In this document: piece by piece, positions 8,462 through 17,357 of the stretch
Layout: each line of letters begins with the position of its first letter
Numbering within the stretch: position 1 is the first letter of the stretch
NCBI RefSeq assembly: GCF_017743995.1
Contig: NZ_JAGHRB010000018.1
Coordinates: forward strand, 1-64,000
DNA from: Ruegeria sp. R13_0
Lineage (GTDB): Bacteria; Pseudomonadota; Alphaproteobacteria; Rhodobacterales; Rhodobacteraceae
Direction of reading: 5' to 3'
Length of the DNA: 64,000 bases
The notes under the pieces: generated by a model
Seen by the model: the letters and a program-made list of their open reading frames with translations, nothing else
The model's database searches: none
What the model was told of the DNA's origin: nothing
Translations under genes and position numbers: made by a program

Positions 8462-9289
8462 ATGGACCCAATGATCGTATCGGCTGAGCACATCACACTC
8501 GAGGATTTGCGCCTAGCCATGAACAGCGCGTTTTCGGACTACGCCGTTCCAATGCAACTGACCCGGCAGTCATTTGCATTCATGTTGAAGCAAAGGGGAT
8601 TTGATCGCCAAGTCTCGCGTATTGCGCTTGTTGAAGGGCAAATTGCTGCCATCTGGTTGGTATCCCTGCGCGGTCGCCACAGCTACCTAGTTGCCAGTGG
8701 TACGGATCCCATGTTCCGGCGGCTGGGAATGGCACGGAGACTGGCGGAGGACAGCATCGCACATCTCCGAAAGAGGCACACCGTCAGTCTCCAGACTGAG
8801 GTATTGGTCGAGAACGGCAAAGCATATGAACTATACGCATCACTTGGAATGAACACTGCGCGGACGTTGCAGTGTTTCGACATTCCATTCCGGCCGAGTT
8901 TCGATGCTCCGATCATGGCGCGAAAGGTGCCCTGGAGGGAGATTCAGAGCGACGTCATCGCTATGATCGAATTGGAACCCTCCTGGCAAAACGACATCGC
9001 GTCCTTAAGCGCCGTAGCGGATGAAGGGCAGTGCTGGGCCATATCCGATTGCCATGGTCTGGTGGCTTATGCGGTCCTTTTGCCAACAAACAATACCCTT
9101 GCCCAAATTTGCGTTCGCAAAGACCGAAGACAGGAAGGGATCGGCAGTTCATTGCTCCATACATGTCAAGCTGGCGATACGCTTCGCTTGCTTAACGTCG
9201 ACGTCACATCAACAGAATTCCAGTCGTTTCTTGGAAGTGTCGGAGCCGTGGCAACCGTCCGTCAATTCGAATTAACGATGGAATTATGA
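8462..9289 (+). CDS. GNAT family N-acetyltransferase
   Basis: Acetyl-CoA-dependent N-acyltransferase of about 275 residues, apparently with two GNAT halves. The first half carries the acetyl-CoA loop MFRRLGMARRLAEDSI and the VENGKAYELYASLGM strand-helix; the second has RKDRRQEGIGSSLL. Tandem GNAT proteins of this length usually have one active domain. The ATG at 8462 is chosen over a TTG at 8432 because the family start (AFSDYAVPMQLT) follows at the usual distance; neither has a strong ribosome binding site. It lies 16 bases before the Nudix gene and is probably co-transcribed with it. Acceptor unknown. Confidence 0.82.
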   Translation: MDPMIVSAEHITLEDLRLAMNSAFSDYAVPMQLTRQSFAFMLKQRGFDRQVSRIALVEGQIAAIWLVSLRGRHSYLVASGTDPMFRRLGMARRLAEDSIAHLRKRHTVSLQTEVLVENGKAYELYASLGMNTARTLQCFDIPFRPSFDAPIMARKVPWREIQSDVIAMIELEPSWQNDIASLSAVADEGQCWAISDCHGLVAYAVLLPTNNTLAQICVRKDRRQEGIGSSLLHTCQAGDTLRLLNVDVTSTEFQSFLGSVGAVATVRQFELTMEL

Positions 9290-9305
9290 GTTCAGGAGCA
9301 CACGA

Positions 9306-9902
9306 ATGCCCAAAAGCGAGATTTTTCGCCCGATTTCAGAGCGTGTTTTGGCTAGTGATTGGGGCGTTCTAACCAAATACGAATTCGATTTGCGTCGTCA
9401 GAATGGCGAATGGCAGCGCCAAACGCGAGAAGCCTATGACCGTGGCAACGGGGCGACTTGCCTATTGCACAACCCGGATACAGATCAAGTATTGCTCACG
9501 CGTCAGTTCCGATTGCCAGTTTTCCTGAATGGCGGGCTTGATGGGTTCATCGAAACCCCTGCTGGTCTGCTGGATGGCATTCAGGCCGATGAGCGGATGC
9601 GTAAAGAACTTGAAGAAGAAACCGGCTATCAGATCAACAAACTGATTCACTTGTTTGACGTCTATATGAGCCCTGGCTCGGTCACAGAGTATCTGTCATT
9701 CTTCAAAGGCACCTATTCAGCCTCAAATCAAACTGGCAACGGTGGAGGTTCTTTCGACGAAGGGGAAGATATTGAGGTTTTACACGTTCCATTATCGGAC
9801 GCGATGCAGATGATTACCGAGGGCGAAATTCGGGATGCAAAGACGATTATACTTCTTCAGCATCTGACGCTCGAAAAACTGACGGGCACTGGCGACAATT
9901 GA
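9306..9902 (+). CDS. Nudix hydrolase, NudK-like (GDP-mannose pyrophosphatase type)
   Basis: Nudix enzyme of 198 residues. The Nudix box reads from ETPAGLLDG to RKELEEETGY (about residues 81-107), with the expected REx2EE glutamates that bind Mg2+. The following LFDVYMSPGSVTEYLSFF segment is characteristic of NudK and ADP-ribose/GDP-mannose hydrolases, so hydrolysis of a nucleotide sugar to sugar phosphate and NMP is the best guess. ATG 9306 has AGGAG at 9295-9299. It sits immediately downstream of the GNAT gene. Confidence 0.88.
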   Translation: MPKSEIFRPISERVLASDWGVLTKYEFDLRRQNGEWQRQTREAYDRGNGATCLLHNPDTDQVLLTRQFRLPVFLNGGLDGFIETPAGLLDGIQADERMRKELEEETGYQINKLIHLFDVYMSPGSVTEYLSFFKGTYSASNQTGNGGGSFDEGEDIEVLHVPLSDAMQMITEGEIRDAKTIILLQHLTLEKLTGTGDN

Positions 9903-9979
9903 GAACACTCCTCTGTTGTGAATCCAAAACCAAAAGTCCCGAGACGGAAAATTCGAGCGCTGCGAAACTTCACGATGGC

Positions 9980-10135
9980 TCACTCCAGAATATAAGCTGG
10001 CTCCCAGAGCTCTATTGGATTTCCTTCCGGATCATTGAGCCATGCGAATTTGCCATTCGGATAAGGCGAATCTGGATCTCGGCGGACTTCCACACTCTTG
10101 GATTCGAGCTGTGCGATCATTCTTTCGATGGGCAT
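9980..10135 (-). pseudogene. Remnant of a VOC (glyoxalase/bleomycin resistance) protein
   Basis: The last 51 codons of a vicinal-oxygen-chelate domain remain: AQLESKSVEVRRDPDSPYP, then GKFAWLNDPEGNPIELWEP, the typical C-terminal metal-ligand Glu strand of this superfamily. In the same frame a stop lies shortly upstream, and no N-terminal module is present. It is therefore a truncated relic next to another relic at about 10179-10340. Confidence 0.6.
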
Positions 10136-10178
10136 TGCCAACTTGTATTCGCGTCGTGAACTGACTAGGCCTCACGCA

Positions 10179-10340
10179 TGAATGTGCCGTCCAAGATGCC
10201 TTGCATGAAGGGTTTTCGTTTTCCGCTTATGCCGTCTGGGTCTATCATAGGTTTTGCGACAGAACCTTGGCAACGTTACCGGTAGAGGCTGCGGAGTTTT
10301 GGCACGTCGATGTTGACGATCCCACCGAACTCGATAAGCG
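10179..10340 (+). pseudogene. Decayed fragment resembling the N-terminus of an IS6-type transposase
   Basis: Two plus-strand frames read in succession give MKGFRFP and then AYAVWVYHRF, which together resemble the KGFRFP...YAVWAYHRF opening of IS6-like transposases, broken by a frameshift near 10224. Nothing of the catalytic DDE core follows. I treat it as a small insertion-sequence relic; the match is from memory of the family and remains tentative. Confidence 0.4.
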
Positions 10341-10508
10341 GGTAGTTTGAGTATCGTCCACGGGTCTCTGTTAGCGCTGATCCGAGCCAACGTATAGCGG
10401 CTTGTTTTGATGACGCACATTACCCTTTTCAGGTCGGAAATCTGACTTGCAGCTCCAACGTGCTCAAATCCTTATGACCAATCGCTGGCGAAGTTCTGAT
10501 TGTCGACC

Positions 10509-10922
10509 CTAATTCTCTTGGAACCTGTATTCCAAATTGCCATCGATATTATCTACGCCTCGGATACCGGTTGAAGACCTAACCCAGGAACCATCGATCC
10601 GTTGACATTCTGCCATCAATCTCGCACCGGCCTTCCCACCTTTTGAGACAGAAATATCCCTGCAAGTCTTGTAGAAGGTGCCGGTTTTTCTTCCCGAACT
10701 ATGCCGCAAAGTTCCATCGATGTTTTCGATACCGCGCAGAGCAACTGAGCTGAAAACAGTTGCACCGATCCTTGTCTTGCACTCCGCTGTTAGATCAGGT
10801 GCGCGATAGCCTAGATTGGAACAGGTTTCCTGAAAGGTTGAGGCCCTATGCTCGGAAGCAAGCGCAGTTCCTGCCAAGGGTATCGATATGACCAATGCTA
10901 AAACTGCAAACGTCTTTGTCAT
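10509..10922 (-). CDS. Secreted cyanovirin-N homology (CVNH) domain protein
   Basis: Exported protein of 137 residues. A signal peptide covers residues 1-22 (MTKTFAVLALVISIPLAGTA). The mature part consists of two CVNH half-repeats: TFQETCSN...GIENIDGTL (29-72) and TFYKTCRDI...GVDNIDGNL (82-130), with four cysteines (34, 48, 87, 106) as in cyanovirin-N. CVNH proteins are often mannose-binding lectins; sugar binding here is inference. The ATG at 10922 with GGGAGAG upstream is preferred to an in-frame start at 11117, which would run into the neighbouring divergent gene. It shares a 139-base promoter region with the LprI-like gene. Confidence 0.8.
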   Translation of the reverse strand: MTKTFAVLALVISIPLAGTALASEHRASTFQETCSNLGYRAPDLTAECKTRIGATVFSSVALRGIENIDGTLRHSSGRKTGTFYKTCRDISVSKGGKAGARLMAECQRIDGSWVRSSTGIRGVDNIDGNLEYRFQEN

Positions 10923-11061
10923 GGATTCTCTCCCGAAGATCAAAGAGATAAATTCCTTCGAACATCTCTCCGAATGATTGACCGATACGCGCATCGAATA
11001 TGTTACATCATAGCGTCTCAAACAGGTTTCAAAAAGTGAAAGCACAACTCGGAGGGCGTTG

Positions 11062-12258
11062 ATGTTCAGAACTGGTCTTGTTGTTTCTTTCCTGAGTTTG
11101 ATCGTCATAACGATCAATCCGGTCAGTGGGCACGCTCAAAGCTTTGACTGCACGAAAGCAACAACCGCTATCGAAATGCAGATATGCAGCGATCCGAACG
11201 CTGGGCGGCTGGATAGCGAACTTGCATCGGTTTACGACTCGCTGTCATCGTCGCTATCCGACACCCAACGTGCGCACCTTCGTGACGTCCAGCGGCAGTG
11301 GCTCAAGGAGCGCGATGCCTGTGACCCAAATACCGTCTGCGTGGTCAATAGCTATCTGGAACGACTCGAAAAACTGGATCAGGACTATAGCGTGTTCGCT
11401 GGCTGGTCTGGGAGGTTTGAAAATTGGTCTGGGCTTGAAGTATCTACGACCAGCAAAGACCAACGAGATTATGAGATAACCATTTCCGGCGCCGGGCAGA
11501 ACTGGACGTGTGAAGCCAGCCTCTCAGCAAATGAAGACGACTCCGGATCGAGCTTGGTAATTGCTCAGGATGACAAGAGCACGAGACTGCAATCAGCCGG
11601 GACTGGTTTTTGGGCCCCTGCTGCGTTTGATGAACTTGTCAAAAGCCAAGGACTGTGCGGCGCCTCTGCACCCAGCATTAACGGGTTCTTTGTTCGAACA
11701 AGTCAGACGGAACAGAAACCAAGGTTCGACCGTAAACCATTCATACACCCTCGGATCGTCCAGGAATTGTCGACATGGTTGAGCGACACAGGCGATCAGG
11801 TCGTCGCAATCAACCTAACCGCGTCACAAAACAGCAACCGGTTTGCCGGTGATGTCAAAATCCAGCCGGATGCGAAGCAAGGATCGCCTTGGGTATCTTC
11901 GACAACCGGAGATGACACCTATGCATATCGGTTCATCGGCAAAATGACGAACGGCGTCCATGTTTTGGTAACGCGTCAATCATCGACGGATGGATCTGGA
12001 GTGTTCCCCACGATCATGTTGCTGTCGCGTACCGAAGATCATGGGATCAAAGCCGATTGGGCCGCAGGTGAAATCAAACCCGGTGCGTCGCGCAATCTCT
12101 TGGTCAAGCGTGGCGAGCTTGTCGTCGGCGCCGATTGGAATGGCGAGGTTAAGGTAGACGGAAACCGACTGTTCATTGGCCGCGACCAATCTGGGACTAC
12201 GTCTGCGAAGAATGGTGGTTGGCTCAGGTTCCGTGCGCCGCATGCAATGAGTGAATAA
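11062..12258 (+). CDS. Secreted protein with N-terminal LprI-like (DUF1311) domain
   Basis: Exported protein of 398 residues. A signal peptide spans residues 1-25 (ending GHAQS). Residues 26-105 form an LprI/DUF1311 domain: SFDCTKATTAIEMQICSDPN, DSELASVYDSL, QRQWLKERDAC; this domain includes lysozyme inhibitors. The remaining about 290 residues contain no motif I recognise and only one cysteine pair. ATG 11062 has GGAGGG at 11051-11056. Its divergence from a secreted CVNH lectin-like gene suggests a joint role at the cell envelope or against cell-wall-targeting or glycan-bearing competitors; that is speculation. Confidence 0.75.
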   Translation: MFRTGLVVSFLSLIVITINPVSGHAQSFDCTKATTAIEMQICSDPNAGRLDSELASVYDSLSSSLSDTQRAHLRDVQRQWLKERDACDPNTVCVVNSYLERLEKLDQDYSVFAGWSGRFENWSGLEVSTTSKDQRDYEITISGAGQNWTCEASLSANEDDSGSSLVIAQDDKSTRLQSAGTGFWAPAAFDELVKSQGLCGASAPSINGFFVRTSQTEQKPRFDRKPFIHPRIVQELSTWLSDTGDQVVAINLTASQNSNRFAGDVKIQPDAKQGSPWVSSTTGDDTYAYRFIGKMTNGVHVLVTRQSSTDGSGVFPTIMLLSRTEDHGIKADWAAGEIKPGASRNLLVKRGELVVGADWNGEVKVDGNRLFIGRDQSGTTSAKNGGWLRFRAPHAMSE

Positions 12259-12392
12259 TTGTGTGGAAGCATTATTCAACAATCCTCCCGAGCTTGGGGT
12301 GCAGACATAACCTCAAGTGTATTCTGCCTATCCCGCCCGAAACGTCCTGCTGACACTCCTGTCATTATGAAAATACAGGAGGAAGCGACCCG

Positions 12393-13430
12393 CTAGAACG
12401 TCATTTCCAGACCTATGTTAAGACCCCAGTCCTGTTCGGACTCTGTTACGATACCAGTAAGGGTGGCGCGCGCTCTGAAGGCGAAATCACGCTGCTTTGT
12501 ATATGTCGCGCCAATATGGACTTTGCCCCATACGCCGCCAAAGTCTTCGGCCAAAGTCAAACCTGAGCGTTTAGCGACTGTTTCTGACCAATTAGCAGAA
12601 ATCCCACTCGTCAAAACCAGACTGGCGCTTTCAACCGGCAAGTCATTGGAATAGTCGACACCGACGACGACATCTGTAACTGTCATGCTTTGCTCTGCAA
12701 TTGAGCCGGTAGCGTAATCAACATAGGGCTGCCGCGAGTTTTCGATACGGCTTATGAGCAGGTGCGGCATCAATTTGAAATCATCGTAAATCAGCTCACC
12801 GGATACCTTCACGGTCGCCAAAGTCTGCTCTGACACAATGTCCTCAACCGCACCTCTGAACCCGATGAAGTCAGTCTCGGTCCGGCCTATTAGGTATTGG
12901 ATTTCGAGGTAAAGCGGGTGATCACGGTTTTTGGCAACGAAATATGGCCCGACCAGATACCCCTTGCCTTTGCTCCCAAAACCGTAGCTCTCATAAGTCA
13001 TCTGATCGAATTGAAACATGACACCAGCAATCGCATTTGGGGTGAGGCGGAAATGAACGCCAGCCGCACCAAAGAAATAGGCTCTAAGATGTTGTTCGTC
13101 TTCAAACCAGCCGCCATGAAAACGAGCCCATGTCGCTTGCCGACCACCTGTTGCAAAATCAAAATCACCGACCTCATTTGTTATGTTCGCGTCGAGGTAG
13201 CCGATCGGGTTCGCGGATAACAGGTCACTCAAATCCGGCTGAGCCGAAAGGCTATGATCAATGTGCCACCATCTATAGGTGAAGATACTTGGTATTGGGT
13301 CATGATCGCTGGTCGGCTGTGCAATAGCGGGAACACTCAGCGTGATCATGAGCGTCAAAACTTGCCAAAGCGCCGACTTGCCGAACACCCATCTACGATC
13401 AAGCAGACGATTACCTGAAATGAGCTTCAT
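12393..13430 (-). CDS. Outer-membrane beta-barrel protein, autotransporter-barrel-like
   Basis: Protein of 345 residues with an N-terminal signal (hydrophobic core ALWQVLTLMITLSVPAIAQP) followed by regularly alternating amphipathic strands rich in Tyr, Phe and Gly, and a C-terminal strand WGLNIGLEMTF ending in phenylalanine, the usual BAM recognition end. The spacing of strands and length fit a 12-strand barrel like an autotransporter translocator, but no passenger domain is attached. It converges with the LprI-like gene and lies downstream of the small secreted gene at 13579. Function unknown. Confidence 0.65.
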   Translation of the reverse strand: MKLISGNRLLDRRWVFGKSALWQVLTLMITLSVPAIAQPTSDHDPIPSIFTYRWWHIDHSLSAQPDLSDLLSANPIGYLDANITNEVGDFDFATGGRQATWARFHGGWFEDEQHLRAYFFGAAGVHFRLTPNAIAGVMFQFDQMTYESYGFGSKGKGYLVGPYFVAKNRDHPLYLEIQYLIGRTETDFIGFRGAVEDIVSEQTLATVKVSGELIYDDFKLMPHLLISRIENSRQPYVDYATGSIAEQSMTVTDVVVGVDYSNDLPVESASLVLTSGISANWSETVAKRSGLTLAEDFGGVWGKVHIGATYTKQRDFAFRARATLTGIVTESEQDWGLNIGLEMTF

Positions 13431-13457
13431 ACCATCAAACTTGTTAAATAAGCTCGC

Positions 13458-13519
13458 AGCTCGAGGCTTTGCCTCGTAGCTGACCTACCTCGGCAGCCTG
13501 AAAACAGTGACTGCCGAGG
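13458..13519. repeat. Two adjacent stem-loops
   Basis: Hairpin one pairs AGCTCGAGGC (13458-13467) with GCCTCGTAGCT (13471-13481), one bulged base. Hairpin two pairs CCTCGGCAG (13488-13496) with CTGCCGAGG (13511-13519), perfect. They lie between two minus-strand genes (13579-13881 and 12393-13430) and may be a processing site or weak terminator in that transcript; neither has a U-tract. Confidence 0.5.
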
Positions 13520-13578
13520 GACTAATTTCTAAAATTCAACAGGATAGTGCAAAGGCCACGAGTGGCTAAGACAATAGC

Positions 13579-13881
13579 CTATTGCACGGGCTCACTGGAC
13601 CCAGCGCCGTTTGGCGAGTTGTCAGGCCAATCACAAGGCCCGGGTGTAGACACTTGCTGATCGTGGTTGTGGCACCCGACGTCACCAGTCGCAATATTGG
13701 TGACCTGGACTTTGTCAGGTACCTTGTGCGTGTGGCCTCCGGACGTTCCGAAATTGGAAGCCTGATTTACCGAAGGCGAAGGGAACTTTGTGTTCTGCGC
13801 AAAGCCTGGGATCGCTGCCACAAGCGAGACCATGATCGTTGCCGCCGCGATGCTGTTTTTCAATGCTAATGAGTACTTCAA
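13579..13881 (-). CDS. Small secreted His-rich hypothetical protein
   Basis: Exported protein of 100 residues, not recognised. The signal peptide spans residues 1-29 (KNSIAAATIMVSLVAAIPGF, then AQ). The mature chain is small and polar, with a GGHTHKVPDK segment and DVGCHNHDQQ containing several histidines and two cysteines (GCHNH, GPCDWPD); this could bind a metal. The start is TTG at 13881 with AGGA about 8 bases upstream. It lies upstream of the barrel gene on the same strand with a 148-base gap holding two hairpins, so co-transcription is possible. Confidence 0.55.
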   Translation of the reverse strand: MKYSLALKNSIAAATIMVSLVAAIPGFAQNTKFPSPSVNQASNFGTSGGHTHKVPDKVQVTNIATGDVGCHNHDQQVSTPGPCDWPDNSPNGAGSSEPVQ

Positions 13882-14269
13882 TGGTTTATCCTATCTGAAC
13901 TAGATCTTATTGGGCGATTCAAGGTGTTTTGCCGTTTGGCAAAACCCTGCTCGTAGTTGGGGAAAATAACTGTTTTCGTTCAGGTGCCTCCGCTTCGTTT
14001 TGAACTTCTACGACTCTGCCAGACTTACCGGCCGTTGCCTCCCCGCAGGGCCGCCTGAAGTTCATGCAGATTTGCGGAGTCGACTAAATGTGAAGTGGAA
14101 TGCCAACTTTGCAGCTTACGGGCGTATTTATTGATTGCGATGCACGGTGGTCTCTAACTTTTGAATTCACACCCAACTGTGCTCGGGCTAGAGTGCTCTT
14201 TCTGTTCAGAGCTTTGCTGTCCAGCGCCGCGCTACTACACACGCCGGAAAATCGGCAGAAAACCCAACC
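13882..14269. other. Gene-free region with a short hairpin
   Basis: No supported gene in about 390 bases. A perfect hairpin GTTTTGCC-GTTT-GGCAAAAC lies at 13926-13945, upstream of the small secreted gene, and could be a regulatory site or the terminator of the MocR gene read leftward from 15700. Nothing else is recognised. Confidence 0.4.
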
Positions 14270-15700
14270 CTATGCGCGAAGGATTCCGACCAATTGCTTT
14301 GATGCGATGGAAAGAGCGTCTTCATGGAAGGCCGCATAACCTAGAACAAGCCCTTGTAGTGGATTTGGACGCACACAATGGGTCGACAAGGCACTGACCT
14401 CTAAACCAACACTCTTGGCTCGATTGCTGATCTCATAATCCGAGACGTTATTTGCAAATTGGGCGTTTAGTGAAACACACAGATGCATTCCTGATGGGTC
14501 GGGCCGAAGGTCCAACAAGTCAGACACCGGGGCCAATGCCTCAAGCAGATGAGCTTGACGGCGCGCATAAACGCGCCGCATGCGTCTTAGGTGCATCGCG
14601 AATTCACCACTGTTCATAAACCTTGCCAATGCAGGTTGCGGTATCAGCGAAGCGCGAGGACCGACCCGACCAAGGTAGCTATGCGTGCGATCCAATAGGC
14701 GTTTTGGAACCACTAAGTATCCAATTCTGAGCGCCGGACTGACAAGTTTTGAAAAACTACCCAGGTAAATCGTGTGTTCCAGCCCATCGAGCCCAGCGAG
14801 CGATGGCAAAGGGTGCCCTCGGTATCTGAACTCGCTGTCGTAATCATCTTCAATAACGATTGCTCGCGCACTCCTTGCCCAATCCAACAATCCGATGCGA
14901 CGCGACAATGGCAGGGTGACGCCAGTCGGGTAATGACGGGACGGCGTGACGATCGCCGCGTGAACTCCTTCAGGAATGCGCGCGGGATCGAGCCCGTCTT
15001 GATCGATACGCACTGGATGGGCTTGGTTTCCAGTGTCCGCAAGAATTGTATGAAGTTTAGGCCAGCAAGGGTCCTCAATGGTCACCTGTCTGCCGGTGCC
15101 GAGCAAACCCTTGAAAACGATCTCAAAGGCTTCGCTCGCACCCGAAGTGATCACTACCTGGCGCGGATCGCAGGGCAAGCTCCGCCAAGCTGCAAGGTGA
15201 TCCGCGATCGCTTCACGCAGGGGATACCAGCCCAGCGGGTCAGGTTGCGCCAAGAGCGCGGTTTCTGGCCTGCGCCAGGCGCGTTCCAGATGGCGCGCCC
15301 ATTGCGTATGAGGAAGCAACGATTGATCGGGCAGCCCTGTGTGAAAGGGGCCCCACTCTTTCATCATCGGACGCGTTGGACGGGGCTTAGTCGTTGGCGG
15401 AGACAAATGGGTGATTTCATCGGCGACAAAAGTACCGCTACCCTGCCGAGTGTTCAGGTAGCCCTCGCTGATCATCTGATCATAGACAGCCTGAACCGTT
15501 GTCCGTGAAATCGAAAGCTCCGAGGCCAAAACCCTGCTGGCAGGCAGTTTTGCGCCAACTAAATCTGGCGACCTGGAAAGCATAGCGCGAAGCGCATCGA
15601 GCAACTGAGACTGCAATGAGGTCTTCAGGGCCGCATCCAGCGAAATCGCAAACAAGTCGCGATTCAAATTGGCATTAGTAGAAGCTTCAAAATTGGCCAT
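14270..15700 (-). CDS. MocR/PdxR-type regulator: GntR HTH fused to PLP aminotransferase fold
   Basis: Regulator of 476 residues. Residues 25-90 hold a GntR winged helix (ALRAMLSRSPDLVGAKLPAS, LSISRTTVQAVYDQMISEGY, TRQGSGTFVAD). The rest is a fold-type I aminotransferase domain with the PLP-lysine region YLGSFSKLVSPALRIGYLV and the DDYDSEFRY aspartate segment. MocR proteins use PLP as cofactor or effector and regulate neighbouring genes. It is divergent from a pyridoxamine-phosphate-oxidase-fold flavoprotein at 15761, its likely target. The promoter region carries a direct repeat, as expected for this family. Confidence 0.9.
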   Translation of the reverse strand: MANFEASTNANLNRDLFAISLDAALKTSLQSQLLDALRAMLSRSPDLVGAKLPASRVLASELSISRTTVQAVYDQMISEGYLNTRQGSGTFVADEITHLSPPTTKPRPTRPMMKEWGPFHTGLPDQSLLPHTQWARHLERAWRRPETALLAQPDPLGWYPLREAIADHLAAWRSLPCDPRQVVITSGASEAFEIVFKGLLGTGRQVTIEDPCWPKLHTILADTGNQAHPVRIDQDGLDPARIPEGVHAAIVTPSRHYPTGVTLPLSRRIGLLDWARSARAIVIEDDYDSEFRYRGHPLPSLAGLDGLEHTIYLGSFSKLVSPALRIGYLVVPKRLLDRTHSYLGRVGPRASLIPQPALARFMNSGEFAMHLRRMRRVYARRQAHLLEALAPVSDLLDLRPDPSGMHLCVSLNAQFANNVSDYEISNRAKSVGLEVSALSTHCVRPNPLQGLVLGYAAFHEDALSIASKQLVGILRA

Positions 15701-15703
15701 TTC

Positions 15704-15740
15704 CCAATATCCAATATTCCGGCATCAGTTGCTTAGCAAC
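15704..15740. promoter_or_regulatory. Direct repeat and palindrome between mocR-like and FMN flavoprotein genes
   Basis: CCAATAT occurs twice head-to-tail (15704-15710 and 15711-15717), followed by the perfect palindrome GTTGCT-T-AGCAAC (15728-15740). MocR regulators such as GabR and PdxR are known to bind direct repeats in divergent promoters, so this is the probable operator. Confidence 0.45.
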
Positions 15741-15760
15741 AACAATCCTGAGCTGATGCA

Positions 15761-16411
15761 ATGAACGAGACGCTGAACATCACCGAAAGAACACGCTTGC
15801 GCAGGTTGCATGAACGAGGTCATTTTGATCGTTCGACAATCAATCGAATTCTGGACGCGCAACCCATGTGTAGCGTGGCATACGTCATAGAAGGCAAACC
15901 TTTTGTGACGCCTACCTTGCAATGGCGCGAAGGAAATCATGTCTACTGGCATGGTTCCTCGGCAAGTCGCGCCCTGCGGAGTTCTCGCGATGCCGAGGTG
16001 TGTCTTTCAGTTGCAATTTTGGATGGGTTTGTACTCGCTAGATCCGGCATGCATCACTCAGTGAACTCGCGGTCCGTTACGCTGTTTGGGACAGCACTAA
16101 AAGTCGAAGATCCAGAAGAGAAGATTCAAAAGCTAAGCGCGTTTGTGAACGGTTTGTTTCCCGGACGCTACGAGAGCCTTCGCCCTGATCACGCGCAGGA
16201 TTTGAAGGCGACCACGGTCCTGGGTATGGAGATATCTGAAGGTAGCGCCAAGATCCGGACCGGTGGTCCTGTTGACGAGGAAGAAGACTACCAACTGCCG
16301 ATTTGGGCCGGGGTTATTCCGGTCAGCACAATGATTGGAGAGCCGATCCCTGACCCCCGAAACATCGACTGCGTGTCTGTACCTAATCATGTAAGATCGT
16401 TTCGGCTGTAG
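15761..16411 (+). CDS. Pyridoxamine 5'-phosphate oxidase-fold FMN protein
   Basis: Split-barrel flavoprotein of 216 residues. Family landmarks are SVAYVIEGKPFVTPTLQWRE (residues 38-57), YWHGSSASRALRS and VCLSVAILDGFVLARSGMHH, as in the NimA/pyridoxamine-oxidase-related proteins. The C-terminal PIWAGVIPVSTMIGEPIPDP is the typical end of this subgroup. Such proteins bind FMN or F420 and reduce or oxidise small molecules; the substrate is unknown. It is divergent from the MocR-type regulator, which is likely to control it. Confidence 0.85.
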   Translation: MNETLNITERTRLRRLHERGHFDRSTINRILDAQPMCSVAYVIEGKPFVTPTLQWREGNHVYWHGSSASRALRSSRDAEVCLSVAILDGFVLARSGMHHSVNSRSVTLFGTALKVEDPEEKIQKLSAFVNGLFPGRYESLRPDHAQDLKATTVLGMEISEGSAKIRTGGPVDEEEDYQLPIWAGVIPVSTMIGEPIPDPRNIDCVSVPNHVRSFRL

Positions 16412-16499
16412 TGCGTCGCAATGTCCAAATTCTCAGGGAACCTGAATGAGGTCGCGCCCGGACCACGCGAGTTATTAATACGCCCCGAGGGAGATATCA

Positions 16500-16877
16500 G
16501 TGTTAAACGACGCCAAAACACCTTCAGACTACATTGACCGACTCGATGACGATTGGCGGCGCGATACGCTACTGGAGCTGCGCGAAATCATACTCAAACA
16601 ATCGCCACAACTCGATGAGCAAATACATTACAAGATGTTAGGCTATGGTTCGGATGAGTCCCATGTCTTTCACCTGAATGCGCAGAAGGCGTATGTTAGC
16701 CTTTATGTCGGGAACGCAGCAAAGATCGACCCTGACGCAGAGCTACTACATGGCTTGAGTGTTGGAAAAGGCTGTATTCGGTTCAAAAAGACAACCGATG
16801 TGTCCAACACCAGAATCGACGAGTTTATTGCTCTTGCCGTCAGGCTTTGGCGGCAAGGTGAGGACATCGACTGCTGA
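16500..16877 (+). CDS. DUF1801 (YdhG-like) protein
   Basis: Cytosolic protein of 125 residues. The TPSDYIDRLDDDWRRDTLLE opening, EQIHYKMLGYG and the GKGCIRFKK end are typical of DUF1801, a small alpha/beta fold with an unknown substrate. The start is GTG (16500) with GAGGGAGA upstream. It may be co-transcribed with the flavoprotein 88 bases upstream. Confidence 0.75.
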   Translation: MLNDAKTPSDYIDRLDDDWRRDTLLELREIILKQSPQLDEQIHYKMLGYGSDESHVFHLNAQKAYVSLYVGNAAKIDPDAELLHGLSVGKGCIRFKKTTDVSNTRIDEFIALAVRLWRQGEDIDC

Positions 16878-16919
16878 ATTTGCGGCGCAGGACCACTTTG
16901 TCAGCGGGTGTAGTTCGTT

Positions 16920-17357
16920 TCAAACTTCAACGCAGTCTGTCTTCTCGCGGTAGGCGGCTTCAATCATATCGCCGGCCAAAGCATCATAGGCAAGCGACCA
17001 GGAGTCCAACACGTCCTTCGTCGCTGCATCTTCCAGAACCAGTACCAGCATCTGCACCAGCGCAGTTTTTACGATCCAGTAATGTTCTTCTTCAACACCA
17101 TAAGCCAGATGACGCAGGGCCAGATCTTGAACCAGAGGTGTCAACTCGCTTTCGTCCTGAAGTTGGGAAACCACAAACCCAATTGTGCTCATCAGCTTTG
17201 AAGCTTGAACCGTCATGTCATTCAGAAACATTTGACGTGTCTCGGGTGCGATTTCGAACAGACGTTCGTAGAACACTTCGCCAGCGCGATTGATACTGCC
17301 AGACAACAAAAAATAGCTACTCCTGACATTCTCAATATCAGTCTGGCAGAGTTTCAT
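16920..17357 (-). CDS. Globin-family haem protein (single-domain)
   Basis: Single-domain globin of 145 residues. The B-helix FYERLFEIAP puts a tyrosine (30) in the distal pocket, and LRHLAYGV near residue 83 provides the proximal histidine (F8), as in flavohaemoglobin N-terminal domains and Vitreoscilla-type haemoglobins. No reductase domain is attached. It could bind O2 or NO. An in-frame ATG at 17492 would add 45 residues without globin character; ATG 17357, preceded by AAGGGGATGG, is preferred. Confidence 0.82.
   Translation of the reverse strand: MKLCQTDIENVRSSYFLLSGSINRAGEVFYERLFEIAPETRQMFLNDMTVQASKLMSTIGFVVSQLQDESELTPLVQDLALRHLAYGVEEEHYWIVKTALVQMLVLVLEDAATKDVLDSWSLAYDALAGDMIEAAYREKTDCVEV

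Noticed and set aside
14774..15508. A 244-residue plus-strand frame
   Set aside because: It is entirely antisense to the MocR-type gene, whose motifs are clear.
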